Shown: positions 1-12,712 of the stretch, one piece after another
Numbering within the stretch: the first letter of the stretch is position 1
How the letters are laid out: each line of letters opens with the position of its first letter
Source: Artemisia argyi
Lineage: Eukaryota > Streptophyta > Magnoliopsida > Asterales > Asteraceae
Length of the DNA stretch: 64,000 nt
Direction: 5' to 3'
Assembly (NCBI GenBank): GCA_030686995.1
Contig: CM060693.1
Coordinates: 107,949,728 to 108,013,727 of the forward strand
Made by a program: the position numbers and the translations under genes
Notes under the pieces: generated by a model
Told to the model about the DNA's origin: nothing
Databases searched by the model: none
Seen by the model: the letters and a program-made list of their open reading frames with translations, nothing else

Positions 1-2570
1 GTATAATAGTTTGAAAATAAACGTAATGTCGTGACGTGAACTCGTAAAAATGGAAAGTAGAAATAAAAATATTAATTTTAGTATACGGCCCTTGTATTTT
101 CTAAAAATTTACACTTTTTACCCTAACGGCATTAGCGTTACCCCGTTAGTCCAAAATAAAATATATTTACATTTTACGTCCAAAACTTTATATTTCTTAC
201 ACTTTTCACCCTAACGTTTCAAAAATTCAGTTTTCATCCTTAAGTTTTTGAAATGATAGTTTATACCACAACTTTGAAAAATTGACACTTTTAACCCAAA
301 TTTTGTAAAATTTGCAAATCTAGTCCAAAATTCACAATTTTCAAAACTTAATGTTTTCATTTCTTAAATAGTTTCAAAACAGCTTATTTAACTTATTCTA
401 ACAGCTTATTAGTTCAAAAAGCTTATTTGATAGCTTATGGGCTTTTTAACGAAAACTAAGGCCAGTTAGTGTTTTTAAATCCAATGGGCCTACGAGGGTT
501 TTGGGCTTTGTTTTTGGGCTAAGGTTAGGATTGTGAAAAAGTTGCCCAACAGCTTATAGCCTCAGCTTATTCACTCGGCTTATTTTGAAATGATTGGGCC
601 TTAAGGCCCAATCGATACTACTTAACTTCTAAAATTTATTCCTATGCCGATTTGGTTTTGGTCCATTACTAGGTCCTAACATGATTTTCATTACAAGGTT
701 TCTATACAAAATTGATTGTGTGCCATGAGGTCTATTGGTTTGTGAAATAAAAAGGCATGCTCGTTAAGTAAATATTAAAGTTATACGTGCGTTTTGGGCT
801 TGCCTTGGACGAGTTTTTATACAACAAGAGACTTAGAAAATTTTTAGAGTTTTTCAAAATGGTTGTGGTACGCTAGGAATGTTTTCCAAAATGGTTCGTA
901 CGTAGCTTTTTAGTTTCAAAACTCTACATAGTTTATTTGTTAAGGTGTGAAATATATAGACGAACGTAAAATATATATATGTCGTTTATTTAGTTTTTGA
1001 ATAATGAGGTGCATTTGTGTATGTCACGTATAAAAATAATGCAAATGAAAGTTTTATATAAATATTGAAAAGAGTTTGTTAGTAACTTACGACACCAAAA
1101 TGGTGGGTAAAACAAGACGTAGAGTCAAGAAGTGAGTGATATGAGTACGTAGTGTGTATGTGTGCTCGACCAAGGTTTACAAACAACAAATTGCTTCTCC
1201 AAAACTCCACCCGATTACTTTGAAATCCTACCCAAGCTATTCGACCCAAGAACTAGACTAGAGACTTAATATTTTTGGTGAGTTTTTGGTTGCATGTAAA
1301 TGAGAAACGAAGGCTTGCATGCATGGCTACTTATATATGAAACTTGAAGTGTCCTAGTGACTATCATTTAATGTGATGTGATGTTGGAGTGTTACATAAA
1401 GTCTTGAAATGTGTAAGAAGCAACATGTTACTCAAAGTCTTGGTTCCTAGTGTGTCGACATCTCCATTTTCAAAAGAAACGTGGGAATTGGAATTTTAAT
1501 ATGGAATGGTACTTGTGAATTGGTTTTAAAAATCAAATGGTACTTGCCTAGGATCATATTATATGTTTTGTGTGAGCTTGAAATGGGGAAGTACCATCTT
1601 TGTTTTACAATGCATGTCGACTACTTATTTATTTTGTAAACGATTTGCATGTTCGGCTAGGATTGGTGATGAGGGATCAAATGTAATATTTAAACGTGAG
1701 TTCGAGTTTAGAAATGGTTTTAGAACTTAATAGAAGCAAGCGGGGTTCAAAACGGTTTAGTTTTGGATTAGTTGAAATTATACGAAATCGTTTTTGGACA
1801 AAATGTTTTGCCTAGTAAAAATGTTGTTAGACTCGACGTGGGAAGCTAAAAATCGACACACTCAAAGTTGGCTAGGTGAGAAAAGAGAATGTGTAAAAAT
1901 ATGTGTGAGTCGTGTGTAAGAATAGGGAGTACGAGACTTGTTTATGGCTTGTCTTAGTCGAATGGTTTCAAAATAATTATAGGGGTTGGGCTTAAAATGT
2001 ATGGGCCGTGAATAGTAACAGGACGAGAATTGGTGTTGGGCTTAGAATGAAATTAAGGGCCCGGTTTGGTGTAATTATAATTAGGATTTGTGAAAATAAT
2101 TAACTTGTGATTAGTGAAATGTTTAGTAAATATTTAGTGAAACATTTACGTGAGTCCGAGAGTGAATAGTATTTTGTGAATAGTGTTTTGTGAATAGTAA
2201 AACTTTTGAAAAACATCTCAATATCACTAACCGACTCCAAAAACGATGAATAGTGAAATGATGAATAGTGTGGTGAATAGTAACCGATGAATAGTAAGTT
2301 TTGATAAATGTCTCGAAAATGCAGGTTCGTAACGAATAAAAGAAAATTTTAATATTCTCGCGATTTTAGACTATAGTGGTACATGTGTGAGCATCGTTCC
2401 AAGCAAAAAGAATCATGAATATCGTAGTGATTTTAAGTAACATAGCATATTTGATAATAAAATATATAAAAAAAAAATTGTTATTGGTAAAAACGTTATT
2501 AATTAACAAAATGATATATTAGTCTTTGATTTACTTTTATTATTTATAGGGAAATTTACGGGAGTTTACA
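1..2570 (-). mobile_element. Partial LTR of an old chromovirus-type Ty3 element
   Basis: This stretch shares its order of short motifs with the LTRs of the young chromovirus at 21702-35034: the 'ccgttagtccaaaa' and 'tacattt..ggtcc' blocks, 'agcttatt' repeats, and near the end a 'tttagactat..gtgtg..caagcaaaa' block. It ends in 'gggagtttaca' at 2570, matching 'gagaggctaca' of the young LTR. No protein-coding reading is visible. The left end lies outside the window. At 2571 it abruptly meets the C-terminal coding region of a reverse transcriptase, so it is an insertion into that older element. Whether it is a solo LTR or part of a full element cannot be told. Confidence 0.7.
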
Positions 2571-5124
2571 ATGTGGGGCGCGAATACTACTGAGAATAGC
2601 CACCTGTCTTGGACTTAACGAGTACTTGTACACAAGGTCTTTCTCAATGACATCAAAGTAACACTTTGCCAAAGTTTTCATTATTTGGGGGACAGTAGTG
2701 CTAGCGATGACATAAAGAAAGTTTGTATTGCAAGTGGTGTTGAAAGTATCAAGAGCATGCTGAAATGAAGGGCCATGGGAAACAATGCCCGTTTTGGTCA
2801 GTATCTTATCCTGTAGAGCGCTTGTTTGCATGCGATAGGCAAGAAAAGCATATTGGGTGATATCTCCCGCTGAAAGGATGCCAAGACAACCAAGCTTTAT
2901 TTGGAGAGTGGCAAGCCGCCACTGCCAATCACCAAACCCCGGCCCTGAAGCAGTAATAATAATCTTCTCCAAAGTGGCACATAGCTTCTGATCGAACTGA
3001 ACTTGGACCTCCACCAAATACACGGGGGAGCATGTCCTCAAAGCTTAAGATAATTTCGCAACTCCTGCATAATTACGCAAAAGGAGAAGCTCACATTGAG
3101 GATCATTAAGTTTATTGATTGCCTCTATTAACGATATGGTTTTAGAAACCCTTTTTGAAGCCGAGTCCTGGCAAAAACTTACGTCCAAGCTAACAGAACC
3201 ACCCAAAGATTTGACAACATTGAAAGGTCGAGCGATGTTCATAGGAAACACACCCTCTACTCTACTTCTAGGATCCTCTACAGGCCAGAAGAGTTCAGTC
3301 TTATCAACATTCAAAAACAAGCCACGAGTCGGGCCCTCTGTCCTGATGATGTCAAGTGCCTTGGCAACCGTGATGGTGCTCCAACAATAGTACCATCATC
3401 AAGGTACCACGCCTGAAAAGTAAGCTCACAAGACTGATTAATAATATGAACCAAAGGGTGCAAAGCTAGGGCAAACAACAATTGGCCTAACGGATCCCCT
3501 TGTTGGACCCCTTGGCATGACCAAAGGATAAAGTCTTCATAATAGAGCCTAGCAGGTCATGCATAACAGAACTCAACCCAAGGGGCAATAGAAGGGCATC
3601 GCACCCTAGCTTCCTAAAGTAAGACACTCCTATCAACAAGGTTGAAGGCATTATTAAAATCCACCAAAAGCATAGAGTGTCCAACTTCACTACCTTTAGA
3701 CTCAATGAGCCTATTCACAGAATGGAGAACGGCCTCACATCCACCAGGAACACCAACACCAAATTGAAAATCCTGTAGATAAGAATTCATAGAATTACCA
3801 ACAGAAGAAGAAGCTACCTTAGACACAAGCCTTCGCCATATAGTACCAACAGCAATAGGGCGTATACCGTCGCTAGGCTTGACTAAGGGAGTTAAAGGGG
3901 CGCTAGCGATATACTCCCCTAGTTGAATAGGGCACTTTCCACCAAGGAACAGGTTAACAACTCCAGTAATAGACCCAAGCAGGTCATCAGCGATAGCGGA
4001 AGCCGCCCCTCCCAATATATCCATCAAATGTTGTGCCCGAAGTCCATCACGACCACATGAAGTCCCTTTAGGGAAACTACGGATCTTGTTAAACACCAAG
4101 TGTTTGTGGAAAAAAAAGGGCATACTCTTCAAGGGAAGAAGAGGACAGAGTCGGAGGGGGGCATAAGGGTGTTTGGCCTCGAGCTCAAGCAAGGTGTCAG
4201 GGGTAGATGGAGCGACACCAGAAGACGTAAGCACCTTAATAGCAGCAGTTAAGTGCCCATCCCCCAGTTTACGCTTACATTGAACCAGGTTAGCTTCGCA
4301 TTGATCCTTAAATGTCTTCACCCTGCTGGCGGATGGAGCCCCTTCGGACAAACGATCCATCACCAAACCAAATCTGTCTACGGGATCCCTCTATCTGAGA
4401 ATAGCATGAGATATATAGTCAAGTTGGCAACGTTCTCTCTCACTAGATTTTTGTTGAGCTCTGTTAGTTGGCACAAAAGTAGACAGCACGCAAGTTGGCA
4501 GTATAAGGAGTTGTACCCACGCAGATAACTCCCCTAGACGCGCAAGGACCATATCCAACGCACTACGAAAAAGCTTAGCAAATCCGAGACGCGACTTTGG
4601 GGGAATACATTTAACCGTGCGTATATTCTTCGAAAAAACCCGGTTGAGAAGGTTGATGTCAAAACAAGTGGACTCAGCACCAAGAGAGGTCATCACAGAA
4701 GCTGCTCCCTCAACAACCTTGTCAGTAACTAAAGTACCATCCACCTCATCAACGACACCCTCACCAATATTCAAAGCCTGTCTAAGAGGCACAGGGATAC
4801 CGTAGATCGCCACTTCATCGAAGCTAGGTGCGAGAACAACGTCACCAGTGGCATGTTTGCAATTCTTGCTAAAGGTGTGAGTGCTAAAACACTCACCACA
4901 AAGCCATATACCCGCTTAATGACGTGCCTTGTCAAATGCAGAGAATAAGGTGAGGTCACTCTCAATACGCACTTTGTGAGAAGCCTTCAAAACATTAGTC
5001 TTAAAATGGCGAACACCTAAGTGGTCAATAAAGTATTTCTTAGTGAACCCTTTCCCATTCCCGCTACTACACCCCTCATGTCCACGTAAAGGGCAAGATA
5101 TCCGAAAAGTATCAAGGCTAGCCA
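2571..5124 (-). pseudogene. Zinc-finger reverse transcriptase of a non-LTR-like retroelement, degenerate
   Basis: Read on the minus strand from an ATG at 5124, the N-terminus has a C/H-rich finger (CPLRGHEGC...HLGVRH). A second C/H cluster (CGEC...H...CKH, near 4900-4860) lies in another frame. The catalytic RT core follows: a KPSDGIRPIAVG motif (about 3870), motif A with DFNNAFN (about 3650), motif B QGVQQGDPLG (about 3500) and motif C WYLDDG (about 3400). A C-terminal conserved part contains GFGDWQWRLATL. At least three frame changes and several stops (for example just after the motif A region) break it, so it is inactive. The C-terminus is cut at 2571 by an LTR. Motif order is that of a non-LTR type RT and no integrase or LTR belongs to it. 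I cannot place it in a named LINE clade. Confidence 0.75.
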
Positions 5125-5765
5125 TGAAAAAGAATATAACTATAACTAAACTACATTGCCAAACTAGGTCCACACCACTATGCCACGTGAAGAAAAAAAA
5201 CAAAAAGGACAAAAAATTGTGGGGCAAAATACAAGTTGAAAAGCAGTTCAACAAACCAGGCCCGCCAGGCCCAACAATCGCCTATTCAAATTTCAATTTG
5301 CACCCCAAACACAATCAACAAACCGCAGCCAAGTGGGACCCACCAGCATGGCAAAAAGCAACACAACAAACAAAAAGCGGGACAGTGATTTACCCGTGGA
5401 CAAATCGCTATGGTTTTAACCCTTGGACAATACGCAACCCCCTTTCTCCCTGAGAGCAAATCGCACTCAAGAAGATGTGCAAAAAAACAGTCCACACAAA
5501 CAACCAGTTTTGGAGAACCCAAACGTACACATAAAACACTTATAACAAACCCGAGTCTCGAACCAAGACCCTCGAAAAAGACAATATGGAAAATAGGCTC
5601 GAAGTGAGTCTACCGGGTGAGCTATACAAAATAAACGAAGCCTGTACAATATGGAAAGGATACATGTATGGTGGAATCAAAATGGATAGTCTTGAAGATT
5701 CAATAGGAATCCCCTTGGCAGCTCCATGAATCCCCTTGGCAACCATTTTTATTTTTTTATTATTA
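5125..5765. other. Non-coding spacer upstream of the RT pseudogene
   Basis: No supported coding region. It contains the SINE-like promoter head at 5553-5630 and otherwise AT-rich sequence up to the MITE. It may include the 5' untranslated part of the RT element. Confidence 0.5.
5553..5630 (-). repeat. tRNA-derived SINE-like head (A and B boxes)
   Basis: On the minus strand TAGCTCACCCGG (5624-5613) fits the RNA polymerase III A box and GGTTCGAGACTC (5564-5553) fits the B box, with 48 nt between them. The stretch between does not fold as a normal tRNA, so this looks like the head of a tRNA-derived SINE. The body would run toward lower coordinates, but I could not define its tail or a target duplication. 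Confidence 0.4.
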
Positions 5766-6163
5766 GAGCACTAGGTGTAGGAAAACCGAACACCCTCGTC
5801 CTTCCTACGTGGAGGCTCAACGGCGAGCCGTTCCTCACCGCTACACCGTGTGACCCTTGCCATTCCTCGTCGTTGGTTACTTCTTCGTGGGCATGGCGAG
5901 GCAAATGGTCTGACAATTTGGCAAGTTTCTTTCAATTTTTTTCCGAGATCTATAATATTTGTGTTTTTTTGTGTAAATAAAAGTGTGTGCGTGCGTGAAG
6001 AAGAAGAAGAAGATACACATAGCAAGTAGACAAAGTTACAACCATGGTTTAGATGTATGGTTATGTTCTGTTTTTAGATTTGGTCAACAAAGATATAGAT
6101 TTGTAATTTATTAGTAGTAGTTAATTTTTTATTGTTATTTTAGACTTTTTTTATAAAAAAATG

Positions 6164-6248
<85 letters not shown>

Positions 6249-6434
6249 ATGAAATGAATTTATTTTATTTGGAAATTTGAATAAAAAATAAAGTTGTAAG
6301 TGGTGGGGCCCAAATGAAGAAGTTGAGGTTAGTTATTTGGTGAGGAGGGGGTTAGTTGTGAAGAGGTGTTGGGTGATGTGGCACACGTGAGGCTCGAATG
6401 AAGAGATGAAGCTCTTTATCTACACCTAGTGCTC
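5766..6434. mobile_element. MITE with TTA target duplication (PIF/Harbinger-like)
   Basis: Terminal inverted repeats of at least 15 bp are visible: GAGCACTAGGTGTAG at the left end and its reverse complement CTACACCTAGTGCTC at the right end. Both ends are flanked by TTA (5763-5765 and 6435-6437), the usual PIF/Harbinger target duplication. The right flank lies in a TTA microsatellite, so the duplication is not independent proof. No transposase is encoded. The 669 bp body includes a long TA tract. It is a non-autonomous element. Confidence 0.7.
6165..6245. repeat. (TA)n microsatellite inside the MITE
   Basis: About 40 uninterrupted TA units. Confidence 0.97.
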
Positions 6435-6544
<110 letters not shown>

Positions 6545-7177
6545 TTGATTTTTTTTTGTTTTTTGGTAGAATTTGAACGTTGGATTTAAATTTGAGAAGA
6601 AAGGGAGCGTTTGGTAGCGGTAATATTACCGTTTGGAAGTAATTTTGACAAAAAAATAATAATAAAATAAAAACTTTTAAACCACAAAATTACCTATAAA
6701 TACACGGGTTATGGTACACAAAAGTTACCAAAGTTTCACAAATTTTGTCTTAAGGAAACAAAGTTTTATTTTGTAGTTCTAGGTTACTAATGTTAATGTG
6801 ACCGGTTCTTTATGTTACCCGTTATATTGCGACTCACAATTACCAGTTACAATCCTATGTGGCACCTTATTATTTTAATACTTAAAACACTAACCTGACC
6901 CTTATTATAATATCGGGTCAATCCCAAAGATTATCTCATAATCCAAAACCCTAAACGCATCTTCTCCTCCCCTAAACTAATCAACCATAAAATCATCTCA
7001 TTTTTCCAAATTGACTTTGAATGAGGGTTGTCATCTTCCCAACAAGGTAAAATTAACACCGTAATTATTCCTTTGAATTGTTTAGTAACTCAAATTAAGG
7101 TCTAAAAAGTCATGTCATTGTATAACAAATTAGGGTTTTGTGAAATTAACACTTTTTATTGAATTTTCTTGTTTCAG
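6545..7177. other. Non-coding 5' region of the MULE
   Basis: No coding sequence supported. It probably holds the left terminus, promoter and a 5'UTR intron of the MULE: a splice-acceptor-like 'ttgtttcag' directly precedes the transposase ATG at 7178. 'gggagcgtttggtagcggtaa' near 6602 could be the left terminal repeat, but the matching right end is not in the window. Confidence 0.4.
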
Positions 7178-9903
7178 ATGGCAGCTTCATCATCATCTTC
7201 CACGTATCTCATAAAATTTCATCATGGAGGTGTCTTTGTATGGGATCCTAACCTTTCTTATGACTTTGAAATTTTGAATGAAGTTCCAAATTAAATGTGA
7301 ATGTGCTTGATTTGGGATTTGTTGGTTTGGTTAAGCTGTTAGTAATTGAATGTTCATCAAGTGACATCAAGCAGATTTTTTATTGTGTTCCAGGACTTGA
7401 CTTAGAGTTAGGTTTGAAACCCATAGAAAATGATATTGACTTAGCTCAGTGTGCTGAATTTGGTGCAAAAAATGATAATGTCATACATATTTATGTGTCA
7501 CACTCTGTCTTTGCTTTACATGATGCTATTTCCACTAGTCAAGAACAAAATGGTCAACAAAATGATGATACTAATAGTGATTTAGAGGGTGATTATAATG
7601 TATTTGAGTATGATAGTTCTGATAAGAGTGACACTGCATCAGTTGATCATTTATCTGATGGTGAAGAGGAAGTTTATGATACTAGGACTAACAAAGCAGA
7701 GCCTGGACCTAAACCTAGAAGTAAAAAAGTGTTTGATGCTAATTTTCTTAGTAGGTTATACAGTGGGTTACCTAGGGATGAATATGCTGAGGAAGATGAG
7801 GTAGCTGCTAGTGAAAAGAGTTCAGAGGATAATGATAAGATAGGTGATCACTGGCCAGTACATGATCCTACTATCAAATGGAAGTTAATTAGACCTTAGT
7901 TCGGTGAAAAGTTTGAGTCTCCAGATCAAATTAAAAGAGCTTTGACATATTATGCTTTAGCTAATGGGTATAAGTTATATTATCAAGTGATTAACCCTAA
8001 GAGACTTCTAGCTAAGTGTTGTAGGGATGATATTGATAGGAAATGTCCATTTAGACTGTGGGCATCTTGGATGCAAAATGAGAGAACTTTTCAAATAAAG
8101 ACATTGAATAATGAGCACTCATGTTCTAGGACTTATAAATATGGGACCTTAATCACAAGTAACTGGATTGCTAGAAACTATGCAAAAAAGATAATGGTTA
8201 ATCCTTGTATCAAAGTTAAGGAACTTATTGAAATGATTCTGAAGAAATATAAATGCAAGGTGACTATCAGTCAAGCTAGAAGGGGAAAGATGGAAGCTTT
8301 AAACCAGTATGAGACTTGTTTAGAGGATCATTATGGGATGTTATGGTCATATGATAGGGAGATACTTGATTCTAATCCAGGTTCTACTTGTTTGATGAGT
8401 GTGGATGCTGTGCTTGATGGTAAGAACTATTTCAGTAGGTTTTATGTATGCTTTAAGGGGTTAAAAGAAGGTTGGTTGGAAGGATGTAGGAGGGTTATAG
8501 GTCTTGATGGTTGATTTTTGAAAACCATATGCAAAGGAGAACTGTTGTGTGCAGTAGGAAGAGATGGGAATAATCAAATTTATCATATTGCATAGGCTGT
8601 GGTTAGTGTTGAGAATAAGGAAAATTGGTGCTGGTTCATGTAGTGTTTGATGAATGATCTTGGATTAGTAGCTGGTGAAGGATTGACTATCATTTCTAAT
8701 CAACATAAGGTACATATTCATAATTGTACCCTTCACAATTTTACTCTCTTTTCTGGTTCACATGTTCATTAATTGACTTGACTGTTTGTAGGGTATTGTT
8801 GAAGCTGCCAAAGAAGTTATGCCTTTGGCTGAACATAGACAGTGTGCAAGACACATCTATGCTAACTTCAGGAAGAAATACACTGGGTTCAATATAGGAA
8901 CTTGTTTTGGAAAGCATCAAAGGCCACATACCCACAAAATTTGAAAAGGTCATGAAAGAAATTCAAAGTATTAGTAAGGATGCGTACAAATACTTGATGG
9001 ACAGGCATCCTGAAACTTGGAGTAGAGCTTACTTCAACACTGAAAGGGCTTGTGATGCAGTGGAGAATAGGATATCTAAATGTTTCAGTGCTCTTATAGT
9101 GGATTCAAGAAGGAAACCAATCATAAACATGTTAGAAGACATCAGGGTTTTCTGCATGGAAAGAATGCAAAAGATGAGGGAGAAACATGAAAAATTGAAT
9201 AATAATATCTGTCCAAACATCAAAAAGAAGCTTGAAGTGTTGAAGGATCTGCATAGGTAAATATTTATTTTCTTATTACTTATAATAATATACTGTTTTG
9301 AGCTTTTACATACCCATTTTTTTTAATTACTTGTAGGTCTTGGAAAGTCATTCCAAGTGGTGAAAGCAGATTTGAAGTTAGAAATGGTTATGAAGGGTTT
9401 AAGGTTGATGAAAGAGCAAGGACTTGCAGTTGCAGGGTTGGCAGTTATCTAGCATCCCATGTCAACATGGTATAACTGCTATCTATTTCATACATAGAGA
9501 ATCTCAATATTATCTATCAAGATGGTATAGCAAGGAAGTGTTTGTGTCATCCTATAACCATTACATTCAGGGGATGAATGGAATGGATCAATGGCCTGCA
9601 ACTGAATATCAGAAGCCATTGCCTCCTATTAAGAAGAGAATGCTTGGAAGACCACCAAACAAGAGAAAGAAGGATGCAATAGAAGATGATGGCAAAAATA
9701 GGAAAAGGATCAGTAGAAAGGGACAAACCAACCATTGCAAATTGTGTCACCAAAGTGGACACAATCAAAGGTCTTGTCCAACTAAACCTGCAGGGTAGCC
9801 AAGTGTAAGGAATGAGTCTGCAAGAGGCGGCAAGGGTTTGGAATTTCTGGTAAAGGGCCTGAAAGAGGTGGCAAGGGGTCTGGGAGTTCTAATAAAGGGC
9901 TTG
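7178..9903 (+). pseudogene. Mutator-like (MULE) transposase, degenerate
   Basis: The transposase would cut and paste the element in the nucleus. From the ATG at 7178 one reads an N-terminal region, an acidic D/E-rich linker, then a DNA-binding/MULE-type region (KCPFRLWASWM...HSCSRTYK at 8045-8140) and the transposase domain (SVDAVLDGKNYF about 8400, GIVEAAKEVMPLAEHRQCARH about 8800). Two introns are supported by GT..AG ends: 8710-8792 and 9258-9336. The last exon carries a SWIM-type zinc finger (CSC...PCQH about 9430-9470) and a C-terminal zinc knuckle CKLCHQSGHNQRSC (about 9740). Lesions: a stop near 7292 with a frame change, stops near 7897, 8512, 8593 and 8640, two frameshifts near 8890-8940, and a 1-bp loss inside the SWIM motif. 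The Gly-rich C-terminal tail is cut at 9904 by the Athila element. Not functional. Confidence 0.88.
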
Positions 9904-10812
9904 TGATGTGTAAGGAAAGCTTTAAATTTATAATACTAGTTTCACCGATTTTAATAAACCAAATACACGGGTAAAGTATAACCCCCATTGGTAGTATAAG
10001 ATTAAGGTAAGACCAGGTCGTATCCATAGGGACTTAGTTCGTTCGTATTAAGTATAAATGATTAGTAAACAAGACAAGTAACGATTATGATAATATGAGG
10101 AATTCAAATGTTAAAACGAATGATTGCTTGGATAGCTTAGATAATCTAGTGACAATGTTTATGTTTGATCTCAGTTTGATAATGAAGTAGAGCACAACTT
10201 ATAATATAGCTATTTTCGTCAAAAGAGCAATTTCATAATTTGTAGGTTGAATTCAATATTCATATTTATCTATTAAGTTTTCTCTCGAAATTGTATTCCA
10301 TATCAAGAGTAGATTATTATTAATTCTCCTAAGTGGATTTCTCCTTTCAAAGGCTAAAACCCAGACAAGTTCCTAGAATTGCGTTTAACAAGTTGGTTCT
10401 TTCGACCTATCCCAACACGTTATATTCAACCAATTTCAATAAAAAAAACGTAATAAGACTAGAGATGAAATAGTTTGCAACATAAACTTGAAATTGATAG
10501 AGATCAAAACATAATCATAAGTCGCTTTATTATATTCACATATCCAAGCAATCACAAGAGGTTTAGCCTCTCATGGCTAATGAGTTCATAACAACAGAAG
10601 TGATTAAAGAGTAAACAAGAGACATACGAATTGGATTGATCAAATGGATTTCACAACTGTCACAAGTAACCAAGAGTTCGACACCAACAAGTATATAACG
10701 CTCCCGTTCTGATTCGTTCACGTCTACTAATGGCTCAGGATCACGTAGCACTTGTGATCTTAACTTATTAGAAATTGGTTATAGAGTGGAGAGTTCAAAT
10801 GCTTGCAAATGA

Positions 10813-10824
10813 GCTCTATTTATA
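10813..10824 (-). promoter_or_regulatory. TATA box of the Athila LTR
   Basis: On the minus strand TATAAATAGAGC. The same string occurs at the same place in the solo LTR (15901), which supports it as the LTR promoter. Confidence 0.7.
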
Positions 10825-10917
10825 GGCTTACTGATAGGCCAAGTACGTCGCACAATGATTGTGAGTACGGAGAACTTAGTTATTTTCTTGGCGCCAAAGT
10901 TTCATAAATGCAGTGGA

Positions 10918-11030
10918 AGTACGGCGCACATCGGATATAAGACCGGCACACTTTTATTAAATATTGCTTATTGACTTCCTTTGACCGAGAGGATAAGTGC
11001 GGCGCACACAGCTGGGAAACCGGCGCACTT
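10918..11030. repeat. GC-rich GCGCAC motif cluster in the Athila LTR
   Basis: Within an AT-rich LTR there are four copies of CGGCGCAC, at 10922, 10945, 11000 and 11021. One lies in the palindrome GTGCGGCGCAC (10997-11007). They lie in U3 relative to the minus-strand TATA box. Confidence 0.6.
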
Positions 11031-11235
11031 TGCTTGCATAAAAGGCTAACATAGAAGACTTCTTATTTATTTACTTCAAGTGGTGAAATAGTAGAGCTTT
11101 GTAATGTATCATGCTTTAGAGCATCCGAGAGTGAACCTGCATTCATTTCATGCTATTAAGTACCAAAGGTTCACACCAAATGATCATAAAACATATAATA
11201 TAATGCTCGAGAAATATATAATTAGAGTGTTATCA

Positions 11236-11252
11236 AACACCTCCACATTTAG
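11236..11252 (-). promoter_or_regulatory. Polypurine tract of the Athila element
   Basis: On the minus strand CTAAATGTGGAGGTGTT directly precedes the LTR start TGATAACACTC, the expected place of plus-strand priming. Confidence 0.75.
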
Positions 11253-12510
11253 CTATTGCTTGCCCTCAAGCAATCAAGCGAGAAAATTCAATTTGTTTTG
11301 TGATCATGGAGATGTATTATCAAAATTTATTAATTTGCTAAAAAGGCATTGACACATAACTAAAGACACCTCACGAAGGATTATTTTAAATGATTCACAC
11401 AATTCACTCAAAGAGGGTTAAGTTAACTCAATATTTGCACAGACACGACTAAATAGCTACCATAGGCTTGCACAAAACACAAAGACAACTCTGACAAGGC
11501 GTAAGCACCAGACAATGATATCAATGAGGACTTTTCGGGTTGGCTTAGGGATTAAGGGTATGAGTAAGGCATGGATAATTTTTCTTATTGTTTCTGGTAG
11601 ATTTGTAGAATAATATACTAATAAGCTGCTGATGATCATCAATATTCATAGATCTTTTCTCTATTCTTTCTTTTTCTTTTCCAACATAACTTTTGTTTTA
11701 CTTCCACTTTTCATCATACACAAATTCTCAAATTCTTTTCACATTTCATATAACTTTTCTCCTTTTCATAATTTTCTTATATTACAGCAATAATCAATCA
11801 ATCTTCATTCTTTTTGAGCATATGTAATTGGTTTAAACAAAGAAAAGGCTTAGGCTCAGCATGTTGTTCTAGGTGGCAATAGCACTAAAAATGAGCGCTA
11901 GAAGGTTAATTTCTGGAATATACTAGCGACCAATGTAGTCAACTAGATTATAACTTCAAAAGATGGTTGTTTGGTGTAAATCCTAAATTTGCCTCAATAT
12001 CATATAAAATTGTCTATAAATCATAAAAAATGCAATCTCACTACGACATTCGTTATTGATGTAGTTCTAGAGCCAATTTAAATCGTCGGCTCAGTCATAT
12101 ATTTTGGAGAAAGTGTAGCAAATATACATATATAACGGCTTATAATTATCTCACATTTGTGGTGAATGAAATTGTGTCTAGCTACAGTGTCAATCCAAGC
12201 GAATTTGCCTTAATAACTTGTGAAAACATACAATTTTTAATTTTTTATTAGAAAGCAATGATTGAGTCATATAATCAGTTTTATGAAATAAATATTTTTA
12301 CTATTTGACTCCCCCCATACTCAAGTTGAACATTGCCCTCAATGTTAATAACTGGATATAGAAATAGGAAAAATATAACTAGAAAAAGAAATTCCCGGGC
12401 CATATGAGAAAGCATGAAGAGTTGTGGTATCCCAAATGCGGTCTTCATAATAATCTGCAAAATAAAAACAAACAAACACACAAAAATGGAAAATATTTTT
12501 GGGTTTTGGT

Positions 12511-12547
<37 letters not shown>

Positions 12548-12712
12548 TATATTTAAATACCTCCACACTTAAGTTTTACAGTGTGGTTTAAACAAAGTAC
12601 TAATAAAGTAAATAAGTGAGAAGAAACGAAAATGAAATGAAATGAAACGGGTTGCCTCCCGCCGAGCGCTAATTTCAAAGTCTATAGCTCGACTCATGTG
12701 ATTATGGTGATT
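11253..12712. other. Athila 3' internal non-coding region
   Basis: No supported coding sequence between the integrase end and the 3' LTR; the envelope-like ORF of some Athila elements is absent. It includes 'ttgcttgccctcaagcaa' (11257-11274), a small inverted repeat, pyrimidine-rich stretches (11640-11800) and a T run at 12511-12544. Confidence 0.6.
12511..12544. repeat. Poly-T run
   Basis: About 34 consecutive T, that is poly-A on the element's coding strand. Confidence 0.95.

Larger units (their letters stand above)
9904..11235 (-). repeat. Athila element 3' LTR (complete)
   Basis: Begins TGATGTGTAAGG and ends AGTGTTATCA, so it has TG..CA termini. Its first ~680 bp match the copy at 18576-19259 closely, with an extra 'taaccccca' segment near 9980 and a few substitutions. 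Confidence 0.92.

Noticed and set aside
5553..5630. A genuine tRNA gene
   Set aside because: Only the two promoter boxes are present; no acceptor stem or anticodon arm can be folded.
7178..9903. Host FAR1/MUG-type domesticated transposase gene
   Set aside because: Too many stops and frameshifts; no sign of purifying selection.
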